From Gammaproteobacteria bacterium HGW-Gammaproteobacteria-3 (lineage in GTDB: Bacteria > Pseudomonadota > Gammaproteobacteria > Methylococcales > Methylomonadaceae), in NCBI GenBank assembly GCA_002843155.1, contig PGZD01000006.1, positions 1 to 60,724 of the forward strand: DNA of 60,724 nucleotides. The letters are read 5' to 3'. Under the pieces are notes generated by a model, which was not told the origin of the DNA, searched no databases, and saw only the letters and a program-made list of their open reading frames with translations. Shown here piece by piece: positions 1 through 8,380 of the stretch (positions are counted from its first letter, which is position 1; each line of letters opens with the position of its first letter). The position numbers and the translations under genes were made by a program.

Positions 1-114
1 TCATTCTGGCAACTTGAACACCGATTCTGGAAAAAACCAGAAAAGTGTTCAGCTTGAAACCAGAATCAGTGTTCAAGTTAAATCAGAATAGGTGTTCAGG
101 TTGAGCCAGAATAT
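1..114. repeat. Array of ~23-bp repeats resembling an IS21-family end
   Basis: Three direct copies of a unit beginning GTGTTCA and ending CAGAAT start at about 45, 69 and 92. An inverted copy lies at about 2-30, joined by a TTCTGG/CCAGAA hairpin. Multiple direct subrepeats of this kind are typical of the transposase-binding ends of IS21-family elements. The transposase genes would lie left of the window, so the assignment is inference. Confidence 0.45.
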
Positions 115-160
115 GCAGTGCTTGCTGCTCGTAAATTTTATAACGGCTTCGACCCATAAT

Positions 161-208
161 GATTCCGCACTCGGTTTCCAACGCAGCGCGTGGAAACCAG
201 TTAAACAA
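161..208. repeat. REP-like palindromic repeat, copy 1
   Basis: A short palindrome (TTTCCA...TGGAAA around ACGCAGCGCG) is followed by CCAGTTAAA. The same unit, with a few substitutions, recurs at about 13811-13852. The two copies therefore lie near the two edges of the surface-glycan island. It overlaps the 3' end of the small gene ending at 201. Confidence 0.6.
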
Positions 209-434
209 GTGTATTCCAACAGTCTTCGACGGGTGAATTGATTACGCATTGTACAAAACCTGTGTCATCGATAACTTGGGCTTGTATCGGTTTTTCTTGA
301 TCGATTGCTTGTATTGCCGGGTCTGTCGGCATCACGATGACCTCTACGGTATCGAGCAAGTCTTCGGGTAGGGCGATATGGATCATGCGGTTAGCATCCG
401 CCGTCAGATACTGTCTCAGTGCTTTAGTGTTCAT
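201..434 (-). CDS. Small hypothetical protein, antitoxin-like
   Basis: This 77-residue protein is acidic, with an N-terminal stretch (TADANRMIHIALPEDLLD, then VEVIVMP) like the beta-rich start of several small antitoxin-type proteins found next to PIN-domain toxins. No catalytic motif is visible. Its ATG overlaps the stop of the upstream 76-codon frame (ATGA), so the two are probably cotranscribed. The C-terminus runs into a REP-like repeat, so the natural end may have been altered. Function is not established; the antitoxin idea rests on size, composition and neighbourhood. Confidence 0.45.
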   Translation of the reverse strand: MNTKALRQYLTADANRMIHIALPEDLLDTVEVIVMPTDPAIQAIDQEKPIQAQVIDDTGFVQCVINSPVEDCWNTLV

Positions 435-661
435 TTTTGCTCTCCATTCATAAATGCCTTGATTTCCCGTAAACAGACTTTTTGCATATCTTGTTTATTT
501 AGCCGGGCTTGGAGCCGGTTTAAGTTCATAGTAAAACAGAATGGGCTGGGTTGACGCAGGAAGCCCATCGTGGGTGATTGATGGGCTTCGTGCCTCATCC
601 TATAGCCATGGAATAACACCGTGGTGGCTCCGACCTGTTCGGCCAATTGCTCGGGCGTCAA
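431..661 (-). CDS. Small hypothetical protein
   Basis: A 76-residue frame that overlaps the next gene by four bases (ATGA), the only positive sign that it is translated. The C-terminal half is basic and helical in character (LNRLQARLNKQDMQKVCLRE) and could bind nucleic acid or a partner protein. I recognise no family. It may be the toxin-side partner of the antitoxin-like protein behind it, or a decayed remnant, as the surrounding DNA is full of gene fragments. Confidence 0.35.
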   Translation of the reverse strand: MTPEQLAEQVGATTVLFHGYRMRHEAHQSPTMGFLRQPSPFCFTMNLNRLQARLNKQDMQKVCLREIKAFMNGEQK

Positions 662-750
662 GGTATAGCTGTACCTGGTTTTGAATCAACTGCTCTGACC
701 CTATTGGTTTCTATAAATAGATCGTAGGATAATGAAAGCTTTTTAGCATG

Positions 751-1180
751 TTATTTTTGTTGATAAACTGGAAGATAATCTGATGCAGGGGATGAGCTTG
801 ATGCAGCCATTAATAAAACGTCATCTTCTTCTAAAAGTTTGAATAAAACGCTAATGACATCTTTAACGCCTACGCCTAAATTACTATCTGATGTTGTATG
901 TAATGGCAAATCTTTCTGGTAATCATAGATTGCCGGTTTTAAATTAGTTATATTGTCAAAATCATCGGCATGGAAAAAATGAGGCCCCCCAAAATCTAAG
1001 CCATGAATCACAATTTTTTTAAACCCAATATTTCTTGCTAATGCTATCATGGTTAACGATGTAGAGGCATATTGTTTTATATGCGTCATATCTTTATCCA
1101 GAAAAAAACGCATTGATTCTTCAATTTTTTTGTTAGAAAAACAAGGAACAAGTGAATCAGTTACGTAGATGACACGACCC
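751..1180 (-). pseudogene. 3' fragment of an unidentified glycan-cluster gene
   Basis: The ATG-initiated part (751-1113) encodes 120 residues, but the frame stays open upstream and the protein-like sequence continues to about 1180, where it meets a gmd fragment in another frame. A conserved-looking core contains YASTSLTMIALARNIGFKK followed by IVIHGLDFGGPHFF, which resembles the C-terminal part of enzymes in capsule and O-antigen clusters. No N-terminal domain remains. The most likely history is a recombination joint between two glycan genes, leaving this 3' end without its start. The family assignment is uncertain. Confidence 0.45.
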
Positions 1181-1339
1181 CCCCAGTTCCGGATCCTGGT
1201 AAATATGATCTACCTGCGGGGTATTGAATAACGACGCACGGCGCTTGATTCCATGTACCTGATAGCCTTTGCTTAATAAAAACTCCGCCAAATAACTGCC
1301 ATCTTGACCGGTTACGCCGGTAATTAGCGCTTTTTTCAT
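1181..1339 (-). pseudogene. gmd: GDP-mannose 4,6-dehydratase, 5' fragment
   Basis: The first ~50 residues match the start of GDP-mannose 4,6-dehydratase, which makes GDP-4-keto-6-deoxymannose for GDP-fucose or GDP-rhamnose. The NAD(P)-binding GVTGQDG turn is at residues 8-14, followed by HGIKRRAS and DHIYQDP. The intact enzyme is about 340-370 residues; here homology ends near 1185 at a run of G/C and the frame closes within a few codons. No active-site residues survive, so the fragment cannot be functional. It marks a lost fucose- or rhamnose-type branch of the surface glycan. Confidence 0.85.
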
Positions 1340-1596
1340 TTATATCTGCTCCCTAACAATATCAATAACATACAGGCTTGCTTGTTGAACATTTCACCAA
1401 ACCTAATAAATATTTAATCTTTTATAAAATAAAAATATACAATAATTTATTGCTTTAAATTGAAAATCAATTTGCCCACTATTGTTATAGTTATGTTATT
1501 TCTAAGATAATTTATGAACCATAAGCGCAAAACTGCCAAGAACATAAAGCAAATTTATAAAGATTAACCGGCCTAGACTGTACATGTTGAGAGCAG

Positions 1597-2280
1597 CTAT
1601 TTGGAAAATTTAATCAGTTCACTAATATCATGGAATTTATTAAAATTTGCCTTCAACCAATCTACATCTCGGTTCCACCATTCCATTTTCAATAAAAATT
1701 CTATTTCATTTGGAGAAAATCGATACCTTAACACTTTAGCGGGTACCCCTCCTACAACAGCATAGGGAGGCACATCTTTAGTTACTACAGAGCCCGCAGC
1801 AACAACTGCGCCATTACCTATGGTAGTCCCTTCAATAATAATTGCACGTGCACCAATCCACACATCATGTCCAATGGTGATTTTACCAAATTCATCAAAA
1901 TAGGATTTAGAGGTAAACGTAACACCAGACTGAGCAAGTGGCGAATAAAAAACTGGATGCACTGAGACAAAATCTCTAGTTGGATGCCGACCTAGACCAG
2001 CCATAACATCCGGACCAATACAACAAAACTTACCGACTGTCACCCTAGCCATACGCGTATTACTGGCTACATAGCTATAATCTCCCAGACTAACTTGGTT
2101 TAACACCACGTCATCATAAAGTATATTATATTGCCCAAAAGAGCAATTTGAAACATTAGTCATATAATATATTTTAAGATGACGATTCCAATATTTGGTT
2201 TCATAGTAATATTTACAAACCAACCATTTTAACCACATTGTTATTGGATTTTTAAATAGCGCTTTTAGCATTTTTCTCAT
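1597..2280 (-). CDS. Left-handed beta-helix acetyltransferase (CatB/xenobiotic type)
   Basis: A 227-residue protein with hexapeptide repeats at about 58-95 and again at 133-178 (ITIGHDVWIGARAIII, then TTIGNGAVVAAGSVV). The segment GLGRHPT carries His99, positioned like the catalytic His of CatB-type O-acetyltransferases, and the C-terminus has the usual VVGGVPAKVLRYRF. It probably O-acetylates a glycan precursor from acetyl-CoA. The ATG overlaps the stop of the upstream gene (ATGA), so the pair is cotranscribed; an alternative start lies three codons in. The acceptor cannot be told from sequence. Confidence 0.8.
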   Translation of the reverse strand: MRKMLKALFKNPITMWLKWLVCKYYYETKYWNRHLKIYYMTNVSNCSFGQYNILYDDVVLNQVSLGDYSYVASNTRMARVTVGKFCCIGPDVMAGLGRHPTRDFVSVHPVFYSPLAQSGVTFTSKSYFDEFGKITIGHDVWIGARAIIIEGTTIGNGAVVAAGSVVTKDVPPYAVVGGVPAKVLRYRFSPNEIEFLLKMEWWNRDVDWLKANFNKFHDISELIKFSK

Positions 2281-3200
2281 TTGGCCAACGTCGAAAATGT
2301 ATTACTATTAGGTACAGCAGAATTAGTTAACACCTTAGCTACATCAGTATGATGTATTCTCTTGAATGCATCAACATAAGTCACACTACTGGCATTATAG
2401 ATTTGAACACCACGATAAGTAGCATAATCTTGTATTTTCCAATAACCAGCAAACATTCTTGATAATGCAAGGAACAAAGAGTCCATTGTAAACAATTTTC
2501 CATCTTGCCCCCCCATACTCCAGGGGGTCAATTTTGCTTCTTTGTTATAAAAGTGCTTGTCTCTCATACAGACGCGATTATCATCATCTAAAACTACAGT
2601 TTCATGCCAGGAATGATCTGCCCCAAGAAGAATAATTTTTTGATATCCATAGCGAATTGCATAAAATAGCGCAGGAATTAAAACATTCTGTGCGCGAGGA
2701 TTACCAAGACCAAAATCAAATAATTTGTTTATAACAATATTCGCCCCAGATAAAGGCACATTGTTATAACAAACTACTTGAATGTTAGGTTTTTCTTTAA
2801 AAACAGTTTCGAATAAATCTTTTGCTTGAAAAGGAACAAGAAACTTAATAGGCCAAGTTGTTTTTTCAAGAACATTCTGAATCAAGCGATTTCTAATTGC
2901 CACATTGTTATCAGAAACATTTTTTTTCCAATATCCCGGGTCTGCAATAATATAATAATTAGGTTGTATCTTTTTATATAAATCAGATTCAGCAAATTGA
3001 TTTACACAAAAAGTGTCATTTGAGCAAAACAAATCAAGTCCTTGACTTAAATCCACATCTAAAGAAGGACCATTTCCTAAAACAAAACAGGTTTTAGAAG
3101 ATGTATGAACATTCATTATAATTGGAAACCTGGATTTCTTTATAACTTTAAGAATAGATATAAAGGTATCTAGAATTAATGACATAGTGGCTTCTATCAT
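2277..3200 (-). CDS. GNGPSL-motif protein (DUF115/MptE-like), glycan cluster
   Basis: A 307-residue cytoplasmic protein. After a hydrophobic N-terminus it has VLGNGPSLD (GNGPSL at 42-47) and, further on, LLGADHSW (193-197). GNGPSL starts the nucleotide-binding fold of the DUF115/MptE-like family and of GT-42 sialyltransferases, both associated with nonulosonic acid and flagellar or capsule glycosylation. A role as glycosyltransferase or glycan-modifying enzyme is therefore likely but not proven. It overlaps the acetyltransferase by four bases. The sequence is AT-richer than the core genes, in keeping with horizontal transfer. Confidence 0.6.
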   Translation of the reverse strand: MIEATMSLILDTFISILKVIKKSRFPIIMNVHTSSKTCFVLGNGPSLDVDLSQGLDLFCSNDTFCVNQFAESDLYKKIQPNYYIIADPGYWKKNVSDNNVAIRNRLIQNVLEKTTWPIKFLVPFQAKDLFETVFKEKPNIQVVCYNNVPLSGANIVINKLFDFGLGNPRAQNVLIPALFYAIRYGYQKIILLGADHSWHETVVLDDDNRVCMRDKHFYNKEAKLTPWSMGGQDGKLFTMDSLFLALSRMFAGYWKIQDYATYRGVQIYNASSVTYVDAFKRIHHTDVAKVLTNSAVPNSNTFSTLAK

Positions 3201-3334
3201 TAGTTTATCTTCCTATAAAATAAATTAAGTATTAATCAGACAAAATTGACAATTTCATCGATCACCTACTTTTTTCTTAGTCCCTAGTGATTGCGCCAGT
3301 TCCATAAATATTCGGTTTTTAAAGGATATGAAAA

Positions 3335-4666
3335 TTAAGAAAGTCTCCATGGCATTTTATAAGCCTTGGCACTTAATATCCAAACGAATACGAAAGCAAT
3401 AAAAAAAGAAAAGGTGGTCGCTTGCGCCGCACCAATTGCACCGTTTATTTGAATCAAAATATAACTGGAGGCAACGTGAATGAGTCCTGAGCAAAAAGTA
3501 GCTATGGATAAATAATGAGTTTTTTTGACATAAAAAATATAATTTACAACCATGAAATACATGCCTTGAAAGGCAAAGCCAAAAGCAATCCACGGAATAT
3601 ATTGGTTTGCTTCATGATAACGAATATTAATAAATCGGTTTACGAAAATAGGAAAAAAATAACTAAAAAAACAGGCGATAAGCAGTATAACTATAAAATA
3701 CAGATAAGTATATTTAACTAATTGCTTTTTGCCCTGTATATCAATTGAGTTTAGTTTATTAAAGAGGTAAGGGCTGTATGCCTGATTGAATGATGCGGCC
3801 AAAATGCCTATAATCGATCCGAATTGGTAACCCATGGCATATAAACCTGTTGCGCTGATGCCGACAAATGCATTGAGTAAGAAGCGGTCAACACCTGTTC
3901 TAAACCAGGCCGACAAGGCATGAGGAATGAGAGGAAGACCAAATCTTAAAATGTCTTTTATATAATTTTTATTTATATCCAGGTAAAAATAATTTCTTCT
4001 TGTGATGATAATAAAACTTGCTAATGAATAAAGCGCTGCCGACATTATTTGTGCAAGAATCTGTCCTTCCCATTTCAATCCTATATATATTATAAAATAA
4101 AGTGTTATTGATATGTATGAAAGAGTTTGTAAAGCCTGAAATATACAAAAAAACTTTGCCTTTTGCTCTGCCTGCCAAAGCACTAAATTTATGTTTGTAA
4201 TAAATTGAGACAACACAAATATTACAGCTATAAAAACCCATTTTTTATCTATTCCCAATAAAAATATAAATTTTTTATTGTAAAAAAAAAGGAACAATAA
4301 ACAAATTGTTGCCGATATGCCAGAAATGAACAATACATTGCTTATATATCGCTTTAGCTGACTCCTTTCTAACTTAAAAAAACCGACATTTACAGCTCCA
4401 ACCATGTTGACATGTACAAATATGGCCAATATACCTGTAAAAGCCGAAAACGTTGCAATGATGCCATAATCACTAGGTGCCAGATAGGTGGTCATTATCG
4501 GAAGCAATAAAAAAGGAACGGCCTTATTTATTGCTTCTGTAAGCATATATAGAAAGGTATTTCTGAATAATTTTTTGTTCAAGAGATTAACTATCCATGG
4601 GGAGGTTGAGACATGTGAGTGGCAACAACCCAAGATGCTTCCTGCAATCATATTCCAACATATCAA
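3335..4666 (-). CDS. wzx: Polysaccharide flippase (Wzx/MATE-like)
   Basis: The frame encodes 443 residues with about 12 hydrophobic segments. The region KKLFRNTFLYMLTEAINKAVPFLLLPIMTTYLAPSDYG is the typical start of PST/Wzx lipid-linked oligosaccharide flippases. It would move undecaprenyl-linked repeat units across the inner membrane. The first ~25 residues before LLNKK look unlike the family, so the true start may be an in-frame TTG near 4590. Strong AT bias and AT-rich codons mark it as acquired. No Wzy polymerase or ligase is visible nearby. Confidence 0.8.
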   Translation of the reverse strand: MICWNMIAGSILGCCHSHVSTSPWIVNLLNKKLFRNTFLYMLTEAINKAVPFLLLPIMTTYLAPSDYGIIATFSAFTGILAIFVHVNMVGAVNVGFFKLERSQLKRYISNVLFISGISATICLLFLFFYNKKFIFLLGIDKKWVFIAVIFVLSQFITNINLVLWQAEQKAKFFCIFQALQTLSYISITLYFIIYIGLKWEGQILAQIMSAALYSLASFIIITRRNYFYLDINKNYIKDILRFGLPLIPHALSAWFRTGVDRFLLNAFVGISATGLYAMGYQFGSIIGILAASFNQAYSPYLFNKLNSIDIQGKKQLVKYTYLYFIVILLIACFFSYFFPIFVNRFINIRYHEANQYIPWIAFGFAFQGMYFMVVNYIFYVKKTHYLSIATFCSGLIHVASSYILIQINGAIGAAQATTFSFFIAFVFVWILSAKAYKMPWRLS

Positions 4667-4698
4667 TCCACACCCAGTACAGCATCATCATTTTCTTT

Positions 4699-5745
4699 TT
4701 ACCCGATCATATTCCATTCGAAAGCGGTTCCTTTGCCAATATCCCGATTTGTTTTCTTGCCAAGTAATTCAGGTAAGTATTTAGTAGGCAAGCCATAGCC
4801 TGGACGTATCGCGCGAAGATTCTTGGAGGTCAATGCTTCACCCGCTTTGACATCTTCAACAATATACAGCGAACGCCTGAAGACGAGTGATTTTTTTTCT
4901 TTTTCTGTGGGGCCATAGCTGATTTTCCCTAACGCCTGCCAAGCGCGTTCAGTTTCAACCGTCAGCGCGGCCATTTCTGTCGGCTCCATTGAGAATGTAC
5001 TGTCTACCCCGCCATCGGCACGGTTCAAGGTAAAATGCTTCTCGATAACCGTGGCGCCCAATGCAACACTGGCCACCGCCACGCCTATTCCCATGGTGTG
5101 GTCGGACAAACCCACTTCACAGCCGAACAATTCGCGTAAATGTGGAATGGTCAGGATGTTGGTGTTCTCTGCTGTGGCGGGATAGGTGCTGGTACATTTA
5201 AGTAAAATAAGATCTTTACATCCAGCCTCTCGGGCTGCGCGCACCGTGTCGTCCAGTTCGGCGATGCTGGCCATGCCGGTGGAGATGATCAACGGTTTGC
5301 CGGTAGCAGCCACACGGCGGATCAACGGCAAGTCGGTATTCTCGAACGAGGCGATCTTGTAGCATGGCACATCCAGGCTTTCCAGAAAGCCCACTGCCGT
5401 ATCATCAAAGGGTGTACTGAACGGAATGATACCCAGTTCACGCGCCCGATCAAAAATCGGCTTGTGCCATTCCCACGGCGTGTAGGCCTCGCCGTAAAGC
5501 TTGTAAAGAGACGTACCCGCCCACAGGCTATTGGGATCGCTGATGTGAAACTCGCGCTCATCCAGATCCAGCGTCATGGTGTCGGGTGTGTAGGTCTGGA
5601 TTTTGAGCCCATGCGCCCCGGTCTTTGCCGCCGCCTCGACGATTTCCAAGGCACGTTCCAGCGATTGGTTATGGTTGCCGGACATTTCGGCGATCACAAA
5701 CGGGGCACGGTGCTGCCCAATCTCAAAATTCTCTATTTTAATCAT
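4699..5745 (-). CDS. pseI: Pseudaminic acid synthase PseI
   Basis: A 348-residue enzyme that condenses 2,4-diacetamido-2,4,6-trideoxy-L-altrose with phosphoenolpyruvate to give pseudaminic acid. The NeuB TIM barrel is visible: VIAEMSGNHN at 17-26 with Glu20, His216 in GLSDHTMG and His237 in EKHFTL as probable metal ligands. A C-terminal SAF (antifreeze-like) domain covers about 285-345 (RRSLYIVEDVKAGE). PseI rather than NeuB or LegI is chosen because pseB, pseC, pseF and pseG are in the same cluster. Its start directly follows a toxin-antitoxin module flanked by a broken second copy of its own 5' end. Confidence 0.92.
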   Translation of the reverse strand: MIKIENFEIGQHRAPFVIAEMSGNHNQSLERALEIVEAAAKTGAHGLKIQTYTPDTMTLDLDEREFHISDPNSLWAGTSLYKLYGEAYTPWEWHKPIFDRARELGIIPFSTPFDDTAVGFLESLDVPCYKIASFENTDLPLIRRVAATGKPLIISTGMASIAELDDTVRAAREAGCKDLILLKCTSTYPATAENTNILTIPHLRELFGCEVGLSDHTMGIGVAVASVALGATVIEKHFTLNRADGGVDSTFSMEPTEMAALTVETERAWQALGKISYGPTEKEKKSLVFRRSLYIVEDVKAGEALTSKNLRAIRPGYGLPTKYLPELLGKKTNRDIGKGTAFEWNMIG

Positions 5746-5754
5746 TCACGGACT

Positions 5755-5919
5755 CTACTTCAAAAGTTGTACCGATTCAAAAACTAGTTCATCTATCGAT
5801 GAGAAGGCTTGATCGTTTGTTAACAAGGCTGCATCATGGATCAGTGCGCTGGCAGCAATAATGGCATCAGGGAGTTTTAATCGATTCAGCGCTAAAATCT
5901 CTCGCACCCTATCAGGCCT
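5755..5919 (-). pseudogene. C-terminal remnant of a PIN-domain (VapC-like) toxin
   Basis: Read on the minus strand, the segment encodes LKLPDAIIAASALIH followed by AALLTNDQAFSSI, the last helix and acidic residues of a VapC-type PIN ribonuclease, and ends at a TAG at 5757-5755. The N-terminal part with the first catalytic Asp is missing. It begins directly after, and in frame with, the stop codon of the HEPN gene, so a deletion probably removed the rest of a second toxin gene. It lies between hepT and pseI. Confidence 0.8.
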
Positions 5920-5922
5920 CTT

Positions 5923-6441
5923 TCAATTACTTACGGGCAACAAATTCGGCCACACAGGGGCTGAGATACGCGAGTGTGCAAAAAGATTAATGGTATTGTA
6001 GTTGGCAACCAGCAATGTCACCGCGACATGAGCTTGATTCAACGCTATGGCAAACTCCTCTGCATCGGCCATATATTCATGTACCAACTTGTTTCGCAAA
6101 TTGCGCACATCCAGCCACTCAACCACGGATGTCAGCAAGCCAAGTTTCTCCGCTCTATTGAGATTGTCCAGCACGCTGCCGGGTTTCTCCGCCAATGACC
6201 GAAGCAGAGAAGGTATTAATTTGTCACCTAATGTATCCTGCATGCGTCCAAAACGTGACACAAATGCGTCGAGGCGCTCAGCTAAATCCTCATCATTCTC
6301 TAACCGCTCAACCCAAGCGGCATTGAGATTTGCTTTAAACAGGCGTGCGTCCGTCTTCAGCAGCAACTCTCCTTCGCGCCGGACAATTTCCAACAGTGAA
6401 AGGAATCTTTTCTGCTCAGTTTTGAGTATATTCATTGTCAT
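5923..6441 (-). CDS. HEPN-domain toxin (HepT-like)
   Basis: A 172-residue all-helical protein with the HepT signature RX4HXY at Arg116-His121-Tyr123 (RNKLVHEY), the catalytic or ligand motif of HEPN ribonucleases. Its start overlaps the stop of the MNT gene by four bases (ATGA), as in HEPN/MNT toxin-antitoxin pairs. In characterised pairs the MNT partner AMPylates a Tyr next to the motif, and a Tyr is present here. It lies between the MNT gene and the PIN remnant, in front of pseI. A closely similar but truncated homologue is at 59438. Confidence 0.85.
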   Translation of the reverse strand: MTMNILKTEQKRFLSLLEIVRREGELLLKTDARLFKANLNAAWVERLENDEDLAERLDAFVSRFGRMQDTLGDKLIPSLLRSLAEKPGSVLDNLNRAEKLGLLTSVVEWLDVRNLRNKLVHEYMADAEEFAIALNQAHVAVTLLVANYNTINLFAHSRISAPVWPNLLPVSN

Positions 6442-6767
6442 AGTATCACTCCTGTTTGACGTGCGATTTGGTGAATCGGTTGTTCACGCGTTTCAGGATC
6501 AATGATGATGACATCAATTTTCTGGTCGCCTAGTTGCATTTGCAATTCACTGGTTAACCGGCATGCGGTTGCCACGCGGCTAGGCAGTTGCCGCTCTGTT
6601 TCAATCAGTATATCGATATCCCCGCCTTTTTCATCTTCTCGTGCTCTGGAGCCAAAGATACGGATGCACGCGCGAACACCCAGCAGGCGACTCACCGTCG
6701 CACGGATAACTTCAATTTCCCTTGCCGACAGCCTTGCTCTGGGTTTTGTATTGCTTATATTCATCAC
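6438..6767 (-). CDS. MNT nucleotidyltransferase antitoxin (MntA-like)
   Basis: A 109-residue minimal nucleotidyltransferase. The motif IFGSRAREDEKGGDIDI carries the GS turn at 39-40 and the paired Asp residues 50 and 52, which hold the metal ions. In HEPN/MNT systems this enzyme neutralises the HEPN toxin, by AMPylation in the characterised cases. All catalytic residues look intact, unlike the copy at 59142. It is first in the two-gene operon. Immediately upstream lies the truncated second pseI copy, whose last coding bases end about five bases before this start. Confidence 0.88.
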   Translation of the reverse strand: MMNISNTKPRARLSAREIEVIRATVSRLLGVRACIRIFGSRAREDEKGGDIDILIETERQLPSRVATACRLTSELQMQLGDQKIDVIIIDPETREQPIHQIARQTGVIL

Positions 6768-6772
6768 AGATC

Positions 6773-6988
6773 AGCTCTTTGGGTCACTAATATGAAACTC
6801 GCGCTCGTCCAGATCCAGCGTCATGGCATCGGGTGTGCAGGTCTGTATCTTCAGCACTTGCGCCCGGTCTGGGCAGCTGCCTCGACGATTTCCAAGGCGC
6901 GTTCCAGTGACTGGTTATGTTTGCCGGACATTTCGGCGATGATAAAAGGCGCTGTATTCTGGCCAATCAAATGATTATCGATATACAT
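6773..6988 (-). pseudogene. Truncated, frameshifted second copy of the pseI 5' end
   Basis: From the ATG at 6988, preceded by a good GGAGAG ribosome site, the reading gives PFIIAEMSGKHNQSLERALE, nearly the same as residues 15-34 of intact PseI. After about 42 residues a one-base deletion shifts the frame and creates a TGA. In the other frame the match continues through MTLDLDEREFHISDP, then stops just before the MNT gene. The DNA is clearly diverged from pseI (roughly four of five bases match by eye), so this is a homologous allele rather than a fresh duplication. Confidence 0.88.
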
Positions 6989-7009
6989 TTCTCTCTCCAA
7001 GATTGTCAA

Positions 7010-7696
7010 TCAGATGATAGCGCGACCCAGCATATAAGCCTCGGCTGCCGAACAACCAACTGTCGCACCTCTCCACCCTGCGAGATATTCTACAGCCTCT
7101 ATAGAACGAGGATGCGGGAAGTTTCTCATTTCAGGTCCATATGCACGTAATGCCTCCAGCTTTTGCGCCAGATAGCCAGTCACATCATAAAAATAGTTTG
7201 GGGCGAAATACATTCCAGAAGATGCCGGACGCCATTCAGTACTTGATGGCACTTCAAAAAACAACAGGTTTTTCACCGGATGTTGCGGTAGCGGACGACA
7301 AGCGGCAATCACAGCATCGTGGAGCACTCTATGATCGACATTCACGTCGCCTGTATGATGCGTCAGCACCAGGCAAGGCTTGTAGCGGTCAATCTCAGCC
7401 TCTACGAGCTTCACAACATCAAGCAATTCCACTCCATCCATGCGATTGTCTGGTAATGAACACAATTTGATTGAAGTTGAACCGAGGATGTTATTAGACG
7501 CTTCAGCACATTTAGCCAAATCAGATAATTCTCCCTGGTGCATTGAAGGATCGCGTTGAACACTCCGGCTAGTTGCACCTTCGGCAACGATAAGAACATG
7601 CACTTTCCATCCTTCCGCCACGAGGCGAGCAATCGTGGCCCCACAGCCCAACACTTCGTCATCGGGATGAGCAGCAATTACAAGAGCAGTGTTCAT
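7010..7696 (-). CDS. PIG-L family N-deacetylase
   Basis: A 228-residue Zn-dependent deacetylase of the LmbE/PIG-L fold. The AHPDDE motif is at 9-14, and the second metal motif HTGDVNVDH is at 114-122; both are complete. These enzymes remove N-acetyl groups from sugars. It overlaps the formyltransferase gene by four bases and sits within the pse cluster, so the natural reading is that it frees an amine on pseudaminic acid or its precursor, which the neighbour then formylates. The exact substrate is inferred from context only. Confidence 0.85.
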   Translation of the reverse strand: MNTALVIAAHPDDEVLGCGATIARLVAEGWKVHVLIVAEGATSRSVQRDPSMHQGELSDLAKCAEASNNILGSTSIKLCSLPDNRMDGVELLDVVKLVEAEIDRYKPCLVLTHHTGDVNVDHRVLHDAVIAACRPLPQHPVKNLLFFEVPSSTEWRPASSGMYFAPNYFYDVTGYLAQKLEALRAYGPEMRNFPHPRSIEAVEYLAGWRGATVGCSAAEAYMLGRAII

Positions 7697-8379
7697 GTTT
7701 TTTTCCTGGAAATTTTCACATCAGCAATGACGGAATCTAACTTAATACTAGCTCGACTAAACTCCATCTTGAGATGCTCTGTTTCGAGGAAAGCGGGGGG
7801 GTAACCGTCAGCATCCAGCATCCGTATATAGTCAAACACCTTTTCTAACTCATACAGTTCCGCCAAATCCCCATCTTGAGGAGTTCGGCGATGAAAAATT
7901 GTTGGTTCCCCAACTTGAGGCTGTGCGGTCGGTAGCTCGCACACAATATACTCGATCATTTCTTCAGTAAGTTTGCTGGCACGTAACAGTATTTCTTCAG
8001 CTGTACCTAATAGTAACAATGGACGTTTTAAATAGATCGGGCCCGCGTCTAAATCCGCGACACAACGTAGCGCAGTTAACTGAGTTTCATTAATGCCACG
8101 GACAATAAGATTTTGAAGCGGGCTACCACCCCGGCCAAAAGGCAAATCTGTCATGTGAAATATCACACACTCAAATCCTTCATAAACTTCCGCCGGAATC
8201 TTCCATGACCAATGTGGGAAAAATACAAAACGTGGCGCAAAGTCGGACAGGGTAGACAAATTCAACTCTGAGGGCGCCCGAATACGAAGGATTTCTATCC
8301 CCAAGTGCTCTCGCAAAGTAATTTCCATCGTATTATGACGCGCATGAGGAGATGCAATCACCATTCGTAAGCCTTTCAT
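7693..8379 (-). CDS. Formyltransferase-like enzyme, probable sugar N-formyltransferase
   Basis: A 228-residue member of the formyl transferase fold. Residues 74-80 are FHMTDLP, followed by GRGGSPLQNLI, matching the N-x-H-x-S-x-LP and G...P region of methionyl-tRNA formyltransferase and sugar formyltransferases. DLDAGPIYL at 109-117 supplies the conserved Asp. The tRNA-recognition C-terminal domain is absent, which argues against Fmt. It overlaps the PIG-L gene (ATGA) and ends one base before pseG. The likely job is N-formylation of a pseudaminic acid intermediate using formyl-tetrahydrofolate. Confidence 0.75.
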   Translation of the reverse strand: MKGLRMVIASPHARHNTMEITLREHLGIEILRIRAPSELNLSTLSDFAPRFVFFPHWSWKIPAEVYEGFECVIFHMTDLPFGRGGSPLQNLIVRGINETQLTALRCVADLDAGPIYLKRPLLLLGTAEEILLRASKLTEEMIEYIVCELPTAQPQVGEPTIFHRRTPQDGDLAELYELEKVFDYIRMLDADGYPPAFLETEHLKMEFSRASIKLDSVIADVKISRKKT

Positions 8380-8380
8380 T

